Assembly: GCA_949987565.1 (NCBI GenBank)
Contig: OX465102.1
Coordinates: forward strand, 17,434,968 to 17,498,967
Reading direction: 5' to 3'
Length of the DNA: 64,000 bases
From: Luidia sarsii
Taxonomy: Eukaryota; Echinodermata; Asteroidea; Paxillosida; Luidiidae
Position numbers and translations under genes: made by a program. Within the stretch, counting starts at the first letter, position 1. The number at the start of each line of letters is the position of its first letter. Below the pieces are notes generated by a model that was not told where the DNA came from, searched no databases, and was given only the letters and a program-made list of their open reading frames with translations. Of this stretch, positions 56,346-64,000 are shown in pieces.

Positions 56346-57589
56346 AATTCATGCCAAAAACACACTTGAAGGAAAAAATGACTTGGAACTTTCAAACAAG
56401 TTTGATTTCAAATTGTCTTGAAATTTTCAAAACTACTTATACCTGTCCAAATAAGTTTGATTGAATACGGCAGTATATATGGAATGTTGTTTGTTCATAA
56501 TCTGCATCCCTGTCTGTCTTACTCTATTTATCATCTCCATCCATCATCTTTTACCCAATTATTAATTTCACTGTTTGTTTACCTAGGCACATACCCCATA
56601 AGCTTCAGCTTTTAGGATGATTGCTCAACACCACAATGACTGAATAACGTCTGTATAACTACCTTAACACTTGTTTGTGTGGAAGCAAATATTGAATAGT
56701 TCTCCAGAATGTGCCATAAAGTATCGGCCATGTTAACATAGTCTTCTGATTTCTTTGAATGGTTCTGCATTCACTTTTATGAGTGTCAGCTCAGTAACCA
56801 TGCACGATTCTGACTCTGAAAAGCTTCCCAGCATTGTATCCTTGAGAAATACTGTAGTTAGTCACCCATTCCCTCCAAACGGTGATCCTGAAAATAGGGA
56901 GGATTTTGTCAGAACAAAAAATGTCAAGGAGAAATTAAGCATTCATGCAGTGAATAATGTGTAAGCACTTTTTTTTCTAAAGGCGCTTGCCGCTTGGTGG
57001 AAATTGTAATGTGTAGTCAAAAAGGTTTCACAGATTGAATCACTCTGATTTGTACTTGCGGCTACTGAAAATCTTTCAAAGAAACTGCAAGGACAAGTTT
57101 TATGGACTGAGAGTAACTTATCTGCACTTTGGGAACTAAAGAAGGCCTATCACCCCCCACAAAAAAATGATTTTAATTCATAGATTTTTGACAGTTATAG
57201 CCCTGTGTAAAGTGTTTTATTGATACTAATTTAGACATTCTCATCTCAAAGCCACTGCGCGTTAGTCTTCCTCCCCCAAAGCATTCCTACACTCCACATC
57301 GTCCGTAATTACATGTAGCATCATCTGTCAGGTTAAATTTACCTTGGGTTACCAAAGCCTTATGATCCATCCATCCGAACTTTGACCTCATAGTCAACCA
57401 TAGTTGGTCACGGCCTAGGTCACGGGCTCACAGCCATAAGTCACGGCCTGTGTGTAATCATGTATTCAAGTCAGATATCAGTCAAATCCAGCACCTGTCA
57501 TAATTATGGAGTGGTTACACCTGGAACACTTGTACACATACTAATTAGTGGCAGATTAAATCTACACGTGTAACATACATTACATAACA

Positions 57590-57720
57590 TAAATGTTACA
57601 AACTGCTGTTTCAAATGACAATTCAGAGGCTTGCCATTTCGATCCTAACAGGACCGTTCTCATCTAGGCAGAATAATTTTTGTTTGAGAAAGGTCCTACT
57701 AGGATAAAAACCTCATTCCC
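57590..57720. repeat. GATCCTAGCAGGACC-type repeat, foldback form
   Basis: CGATCCTAACAGGACCGTTC and GAGAAAGGTCCTACTAGGAT face each other as an inverted repeat about 45 bp apart, preceded by ATGTTACAAACTGC. Confidence 0.75.
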
Positions 57721-58679
57721 TTTAAAGATATCCTTATTCCAATGTCTTATAGTCAGATAGCTGTCAAATACTTTTGATCTGCCATGAGGCTTATGATTAG
57801 AATTATACTGTATGATCTTTTTTTTTATTACATGTATACACAGTGATCAAAATACATGTACATGTGCATCATATTTATAATGGAATTTAATCTTTGTGCA
57901 TGGAAAATGTCATGTAGAAATCGATATTTTTATTTCCTAGGAATACTTTTCTCCAAACTCTTTGTGAGCATCATTATACTGTGTAATAGTCCGTCATAGA
58001 AAGAATGGCAGGTACTGTAGTTTCTAAGTTAAAATTTCGGTTAGGAATTTAATGAAATCCCAAAATGTAAATGAAACAGTTCCATGTATATATAAAATAT
58101 GACTATTGAAAATGTTTCATTGCTAACTTCCAAAGCTGAATAAACTTCAGATGGTCCAACCCATTCTCAAAGGGTATGTGAAGTGTACATGTCAGTTCAA
58201 TGCTCTCTGCCTCATAAATTCCATTGCTCTACTACAAAAAACCAACGGGCAAGTATTCCCTTCCACAATCCTTCGATATTCAAATAAATATGCAGTATTT
58301 ATGCATTGCTTTAATTCCCTGATGACCTAATTTTCACCACAGAAGAGAGAGGGAACCAGTGGTGTCTATAGAAACATTTGAAGATTTCCAGTACATGTTC
58401 TTAACTACAAACGGGAGAATTATATAATGGTTGAAAGAAATGCTATGCGCGCATCTTATTTACATCAATAAAATCTTACATGTAAACACAATGTACCTCT
58501 AAATTTACCTCACACCACTACCATATGTTTCAACCAAAGTTGAAGGAAAAACTTATGGAACTTTTGCTAATGACCAAGTTAAAACTCTGTACTCTGTAAT
58601 CATTTCGTATTCTAAATACCAGCCATGATAATAAATTATGTTATGTAGTAAATTAGTAACACAGACTGTGTATTCAATG

Positions 58680-58870
58680 AAGGTTTGCCCTGCTGGACGT
58701 AATGAGCACGTCTACACTAGAAAGCAGGAGTAGCGGGTTCAAATCCCGCCCGAGCTACCGGAAATGTTTTCATCAGCCATCGGGCAAAGCACTAAACAAT
58801 CAGTGCCTATTATTACGTGGAGCAGGGCAAACCCTTGGAGAATTACATTCTCCTCGACGCAAACATGTTA
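58680..58870 (+). repeat. Second tRNA-derived repeat family
   Basis: AGGAGTAGCGGGTTCAAATC followed by CCGCCCGAGCTACCG is a tRNA-like T arm with a canonical B box. It is followed by CATCGGGCAAAGCACTAAAC, GGAGCAGGGCAAACCC and GAATTACATTCTCCTCGACGC, shared with the fragment at 9,705-9,800. Confidence 0.65.
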
Positions 58871-59293
58871 TAGCCTGGCACTTGGCCTAAAATACATGGA
58901 ATGTGATTCACCTCAGTCGTATAGGTAGGTTGGCCCTTCTCAACATTTCAAGCACTAAGAGACAGTTTGAGTACCTCAAAGAACGCCTGAATTTCCCCTA
59001 AATACGAGCATGGATTCACTTATAGAAACACCTACAACATCACCCAGTTTGTGGGGGCGAAATCTGGATGGAGGGGAATGGGATAGTTCTAATGTACATG
59101 GTCTCGAAATCATGTACACGAACGGAAGCGTTCCCAATGTAATGTTGATGTTTTCCCGACTCGTGAGATAAACGTAAACGCGGACTGTCCAAAGCTGCGT
59201 GGTATTAAGGCACCTTCTGAATGCTTTCATCTTTACAGGAGTTGTCCGCTAACAATAACGGAACCGTCGCCGAAAGAACTGTGGGGTACTTAC

Positions 59294-59454
59294 CTTGTTT
59301 TCTGTCTGTGACTGATCACGGGCGTCGTCTCTTTAAACTTCAGGCCAAACTTGTCCGTGAGACACGGTGAGCCATAGGCTACCCGGTGATTCACCTGGTC
59401 AGTCCTTCGCGCGCAGCCGATTCCGCCGAGTAACTTGGTCGAGAACTGCTCCAT
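59294..59454 (-). CDS. Candidate first coding exon on the minus strand, unknown protein
   Basis: The minus-strand frame from ATG 59,454 encodes MEQFSTKLLGGIGCARRTDQ and continues through SPCLTDKFGLKFKE to an ideal donor (ACAAG followed by GTAAGTACC at 59,293). It has 53 codons plus 2 nt and would continue in an exon further left. The codons are GC-rich and coding-like. I do not recognise the family and could not find the next exon between here and UFM1. No domain was identified. Confidence 0.4.
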
Positions 59455-60730
59455 TTATAATGTTCCGCCAGCCCAATTCTGGGCACCGAAGTTTTTAACG
59501 AGCGGTTTTTTTTGCGCTGGAGTTACTCGGACGAGCACTCGACAGCTAAGGCCACATTGCGATACATCCGACTGGCACATTATAGAGAAAGCGAGAAAAT
59601 CGGAACTCGAGGCAACTACAGGTGGCTACGACAGTCCACAAGAAGGCTATGATTACAGTACCTGTCCATTCGGAGGTTAAGACTGCAGCTTCCCCGAGAA
59701 TCTCCTCGAAATCGTCCACTTCATAATTTGGCAATGTTCAGGTCCGGAGGTAGTGCACAACCCGTCCGTATTATTTGACCGCCACGCATTTCAACGCAAA
59801 GCACGCCCACGTGTAGTCCCATAACAACTAATCACGACCAAAAAAATGCCTGAAGAAATACTTTGAATTTAAAACCTAATTCCACTTGTATTATACATTT
59901 TATTTCCCAGAGTACCATAAGAAGGTAGAAAAAAAAGCACTCAAGAAATATATTCAAATTGATTTCGTCGATGAATTAGTCTGGCATATAGGCCTATAAG
60001 TATAATGTTTATAACATTCGAGCCTTCAGATGTCATGACCCCATTTTTTTTCTCCTATCACGCGCGTAGGGGTACGGTAGGCTTGTTCCATCTCCATCTT
60101 CAACCTTAGCCAACCTTGCCCTAAACCCTGTGTGGAAGGCCACGACTTAATATCGGACACAGTTGACTAGACTTTAGGTTGGTCGAAAGTCTTCCATCCT
60201 AGCTGATTCATAATTTTATCATCTCGCCTGATCTTCATAATTCTTTTTTCCGCAGGGTTCTATCCTTTGGAAAGTAGGTGGAAGCTGATTTCTGGTGGTG
60301 TATTTCTCTTGTTGGAGGAGCACAGTGGAACCGCGCAGTGTTTCGCCGACATCTTGGAAATCTAGCGCCCATAGCCTCGCTTTCAATTCGATGCATTAAT
60401 TTGCATAAATATCAAGAAAGTTATATACAAAAATGTTGCAAACTGCTTACTGACTAAAATTACCAAAATGTGCCTTTGCCTCTGCCTTTGAGAAAGGTAC
60501 TGCTAGGATCGAAACGTCAGGCCCACTAAATTTTGAAATATTAAGAAAGGCTTATTACCTTAACTCCCGCGCCAAATTAATGAAATGGTCCAACCTCTCC
60601 TAAATATCTTGACTCCCCCGCGCTAAATATGGAATGGTCCAGGTCTACGAAGTAGTATGAAGGGTAGCCTTTGGACCAGTAGTGTCAACTTGGAAGTGGT
60701 CCAGAACCGCTATTGTGTATACAAGTATTA
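59455..60730. other. Intergenic stretch with one dispersed repeat
   Basis: The first few hundred bases could hold the promoter of the candidate minus-strand exon. A foldback-type GATCCTAGCAGGACC repeat lies at about 60,425-60,545. No other gene was recognised. Confidence 0.4.
60425..60545. repeat. GATCCTAGCAGGACC-type dispersed repeat
   Basis: TACAAAAATGTTGCAAACTG and GACTAAAATTACCAAAATG, here joined to the second half: CCTTTGAGAAAGGTACTGC, TAGGATCGAAACGTCAGGCC and CACTAAATTTTG. Confidence 0.75.
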
Positions 60731-60942
60731 GGGCTGTTTTCGAAATGAAGGCTTAGGCTCGGGCTCACGCTTCGTCTCCGTGTGACAAAACCGGAAAATC
60801 CAGGTTGTGGTTTCCGAATTTGAAGATTTGTTGGCTTGATAAGTACAGGGTTTTGCCCAAGAAACTGGGGCCAAACGCTTGTTTTAGATGCCTGTGAACG
60901 AGTAAGATCAATATGACCGAAGCATTCATTTCGAAAACGGCC
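60731..60942. mobile_element. 212-bp MITE with TA target duplication
   Basis: Left terminus GGGCTGTTTTCGAAATGAAG, right terminus (reverse) GGCCGTTTTCGAAATGAATG, inverted repeats of about 23 bp. TA lies on both sides (60,729-60,730 and 60,943-60,944), as for Tc1/mariner-type elements. No coding capacity. Confidence 0.7.
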
Positions 60943-60944
60943 TA

Positions 60945-61670
60945 GGTTGCAGCACACTAATTATACCCAAGATAGCTCCGTCGAGCTGATTATCATTAAG
61001 TGTGGAGCCAATTTGGAGGCTAATTAATTGATAAATTGTAGAATGAGTGACAACCTGTGAGTTCACTGTTCAATTACGAGTATAATTTGGAACATATCTG
61101 GCTCAAAATGTGGCCCTCATGAATTGACTGAAGAATTAAGTAGAGGCCGACGGGTCCTTCCCAAAATCCTTGCAGAAATACGGCTCGGACGGCTACACAT
61201 TTCGGGGGTGATTTTTCAGGGGGTATTTAGCAAAAAATCTTAATGAGGACACCAACATTTAAAAGAAAATGAAATATGAAGGTCCAATCAACAATTTGGA
61301 GAATAGTTACAAGACCTGAGAAACTTGTGGGTGTGGAATACTTGACTTTGAAAGTGAGTGTCCTTGTAGTGTTCTATGGGAGCTCGATTTAGTGTTCTGC
61401 AACCACTACTTTTTAATAGCGCCATCAACGGTGGCACGGTTTTTTTTATGACGTAAAGGGGAAAACACCCTCTGCTGTTTCCCAATATCTTTGGGAACAA
61501 AATAATGTACGTCACTACATGTTTTTCGTGTCGATTTCTTTCCGAATAACAATCGTTTTCACCATTAAGAGATACTGTTGGCACTAAATCATTGTAGTAT
61601 TGTCAACTTACTGTCATAGTGCATGTCAAGTTGACAGCTCACACGTGTTCAACTTGTTCTAGGCATCAAA
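60945..61670. promoter_or_regulatory. Upstream region of the TNF receptor gene
   Basis: AT-rich DNA directly 5' of the receptor's first coding exon; it should contain its promoter. No TATA box or repeat of note was seen. Confidence 0.35.
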
Positions 61671-63926
61671 ATGCGGGGTAGCTTTTCAAATTTGTTTCAG
61701 TCAATTTTAAGATCACGCAAGGAAATGGGCATTCCCAATGACATGTCCTCCTGGCCTGGTCGTTCGACAAGCTTGATGAAAGCTTCAAGTTCAAAAGGAT
61801 GGAAGTACGCTTTGAAACCGAAAGTACTTTGTTTTTCTATACTGCTTGTTTCTATGTTTCCCAAGGTATGTATATAGTTTTGTTCTTTAATAACATCATT
61901 ATGATTACAATGCTCATGTACAGTAGTCCCAACTATTTTCTTAATTATTATTCTTTCGGTCTTGGCTGATGAATTTGGCATAGGCTTATGCTCACTCGTC
62001 ACCACAACCAATGTGACACTTTGGAGTGCCTAGCCTATGGAGTGGTAATAATTAAAAGGTCAATAATAATGTCCAATTTGTGAAATGGACAATTACAATA
62101 TATGCAGTAACATGATTTTGGGGAATGCTGTAAGTCCATTTTTAAGCAAATGGTTGTGCCAGACAATGTCTACATAATTAAGAGGTGGTTCATTTTAGAT
62201 TTAGATTTTGTGACATGACACAGATTGACAGCCAATATTATTATTACTATACCTTAAACTAGCTAGTAGTAACTAAATTTAACCCTTGGTTTGACTGGCC
62301 TGGGTTATTTGTACCCTTAAATTTGTCAAATTATTTGTTTTCAAAGTACACGTTATGCAAAATTTTTAGAATTATCAGTGACCCAAAGTACGCAAACCTT
62401 ATAAGTGTATATAGTGCATGGAGGTTTTGATCCTAGCAGGATCTTTTTCAAAGCTTGTGGCAATTGCTTAAATACTGCCATATTATGCGTTTGGACCCAC
62501 TAATGGCGATAATTCCTTAATGTTCTTAAATCCTCATTTTTTTTCCCAGGTTACGGATGGTGCCCAAAACGTGTGCCCAAATCTAAATAATGGAACTACC
62601 AGGTATTTCAACGCATCAGACAACATGTGCCACTCTTGCCCAAAATGCATAAAAGGATTGGAGTTATCTGAGGTCAGCCATAGCATATCTTGACTCCTCA
62701 TGTTTTTGTTCTCCTTTTCTGACAAATGTAGAAGGTGGTGGCAATGCCATGTCTCACTGAGATGAGCAACAACCTGACAGAACAGACAAACAAATGTAGA
62801 AGGTGGTGGCAATGCCATGTCTCACTGAGATGAGCAACAACCTGACAGAACAGACAAACAAATGTAGAAGGTGGTGGCAATGCCATGTCTCACTGAGATG
62901 AGCAACAACCTGACAGAACAGACAAACAAATGTCGAAGGTTGTGGCAATGCCATGTCTCACTGAGATGAGCAACCACCTGACAGAACAGACAGACAAATG
63001 TAGAAGGTGGTGGCAATGCCATGTCTCACTGAGATGAGCAACAACCTGACAGAACAGACAAACAAATGTAGAAGGTGGTGGCAATGCCATGTCTCACTGA
63101 GATGAGCAACAACCTGACAGAACAGACAAACAAATGTCGAAGGTTGTGGCAATGCCATGTCTCACTGAGATGAGCAACCACCTGACAGAACAGACAGACA
63201 AATGTACAGGTGTAGAAGGTGGTGGCAATGCCATGTCTCACTGAGATGAGCAACCACCTGATAGAACAGACAGACAAATGTAGAAGGTGGTGGCAATGCC
63301 ATGTCTCACTGAGATGAGCAACCACCTGACAGAACAGACAGACAAATGTAGAAGGTGGTGGCAATGCCATGTCTCACTGAGATGAGCAACCACCTGACAG
63401 AACAGACAGACAAATGTAGGTGGTGGCAATGCCATGTCACCAGCTAATTGGTGGTCAAGTGGTTAAGATATCTCTTTTTGAATAGCATCCTCCTCAATAC
63501 AAAATCATAACTTATTAACAACTATAATGAAACATGTTAGCCACCACCATACAGATTCAAACCCACCACATAACCTCGACCAGTTAGATAGTCCAGTAGT
63601 GAAGATGTCTGCCATGCGAAACAGGAGTTGCAGACCATGTTTGATTTCCACCCAAGCTGCCTGTATTTTGAAATAATAAGTTCCTGAAGCATGAACGTAA
63701 ATACTGGTAGTCAGTTTTTGATGAGCAAATTGTTATATTTTTTACAACAGGCATGTGGTGATGGCTTGGGAATTAATGCCACATGCCAGGCATGTAAGAG
63801 CGGTTATTTCTTTGACCTGGACGATTGGAAAACATGCTTCCCATGCCGCACCTGTGATAACACTATGAACGACGCTATTCTCTGTACAAGCATCACAGAT
63901 CGCAAATGTGGCCCATGCAAGCCAGG
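61671..63926 (+). CDS. TNF receptor superfamily gene, EDAR/TROY-like, 5' exons (partial)
   Basis: Start of a cell-surface death/ectodysplasin-type receptor gene that runs off the right edge. Coding exons are 61,671-61,865 (65 codons), 62,550-62,672 (41 codons) and 63,751-63,926 (58 codons plus 2 nt, donor GTGAGT); the first two introns are phase 0. Exon 1 has a hydrophobic run (VLCFSILLVSMF) just before the exon end, fitting a signal peptide. A second Met (MKASSSKGWKYALKPK) would give a normal-length signal peptide, so the true start may be that one. Exons 2 and 3 encode TNFR cysteine-rich repeats: CPNLNNGTTRYFNASDNMCH with SCPKCIKGLELSE, then ACGDGLGINATCQACKSGYF, CFPCRTC and DRKCGPCKPG. The spacing fits the EDAR/XEDAR/TROY group best. 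Transmembrane and death domains lie outside the window. Confidence 0.85.
62425..62462 (+). repeat. GATCCTAGCAGGACC-type repeat fragment in TNFR intron 1
   Basis: GGTTTTGATCCTAGCAGGAT followed by CTTTTTCAAAG, the core of the family. Confidence 0.5.
62728..63439. repeat. 68-bp minisatellite, about 10.5 copies, TNFR intron 2
   Basis: Units start GTAGAAGGTGGTGGCAATGC and contain CATGTCTCACTGAGATGAGC and CTGACAGAACAGAC. Variants (GTCGAAGGTTGTGG at about 62,932 and 63,136) recur every third unit, a higher-order period of 204 bp. A short insertion (ACAGGT) interrupts one unit near 63,205. Open frames on the minus strand are by-products of the repeat. Confidence 0.95.
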
Positions 63927-64000
63927 GTGAGTACGGTACATGAATAACTCATAACAAATCAGTAACAATGAAATTTGAAGAAAGTATTTGTGGCCTGAAA

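Larger units (their letters stand above)
55858..58679. other. UFM1 3' flank and intergenic DNA
   Basis: Contains a minus-strand SINE with leader (about 56,130-56,345) that supplies an AATAAA at 56,218, and a GATCCTAGCAGGACC-type repeat (57,590-57,715). A 69-codon open frame at 56,755-56,964 (with SDSEKLPSIVSLRN) has no recognised family. The rest is AT-rich with no supported gene. Confidence 0.45.

Noticed and set aside
62534..63435. Overlapping minus-strand frames of 62-114 codons with repeated CQVVAHLSETWHC
   Set aside because: By-product of the 68-bp minisatellite inside a TNF receptor intron.
62728..63439. CRISPR array
   Set aside because: Units are directly tandem with no spacers, in a eukaryotic intron.

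Overview
The window is animal nuclear DNA. Genes are split by introns with GT..AG junctions, codons are read with the standard code, and a large share of the sequence is retrotransposons, foldback elements, tRNA-like SINEs and minisatellites. The gene content (SLC16-type monocarboxylate transporters in tandem, a rhodopsin-class GPCR, UFM1, an EDAR/TROY-like TNF receptor) and the dense short repeats suggest an invertebrate deuterostome such as an echinoderm, hemichordate or amphioxus. The sequence alone does not settle the species.

Region 1 (about 1-30,180) is a family of monocarboxylate transporter-like genes. Gene A is on the minus strand (9,290 to 2,816). Genes B, C and D are on the plus strand, in tandem units of about 7.46 kb for C and D (6.9-7.4 kb for B to C). 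All four can be read as 4-exon genes with the same phase-1 introns and the same predicted length of 435 aa. A stray exon 2 of a fifth copy lies at 34-174. Gene A's second intron holds a 2.6-kb foldback element. Every intact copy carries a canonical histone-type 3' stem-loop sequence just inside intron 2.

Region 2 (about 30,070-46,000) holds two copies of a class A GPCR locus, each hit by a retrotransposon. The first copy is only the 5' end of the gene (30,712-30,831) and carries a 5'-truncated L1/Tx1-like LINE (30,832-34,207) whose 3' end is present three times. The second copy (38,795-45,931) is complete. It is split after TM4 by a Ty3/Gypsy chromodomain element (39,306-45,460) with LTRs that read as identical and a 4-bp target duplication. 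The element uses a textbook -1 frameshift site between gag and pol. A decayed Gypsy pol fragment and a 27-bp minisatellite lie between the two copies.

Region 3 (about 46,000-60,700) contains a 1.3-kb Harbinger-derived palindrome, CR1-like LINE remnants, a hAT-like MITE, and the small gene UFM1 (coding exons 52,914-55,857, probable first exon ending at 50,962) with SINEs in its introns. A candidate first coding exon on the minus strand lies at 59,294-59,454.

Region 4 (61,671 to the right edge) is the 5' part of a TNF-receptor-superfamily gene of the EDAR/TROY type, with a 68-bp minisatellite in its second intron. The gene continues beyond the window. The genes do not form one pathway; the window is a gene-family and mobile-element landscape.
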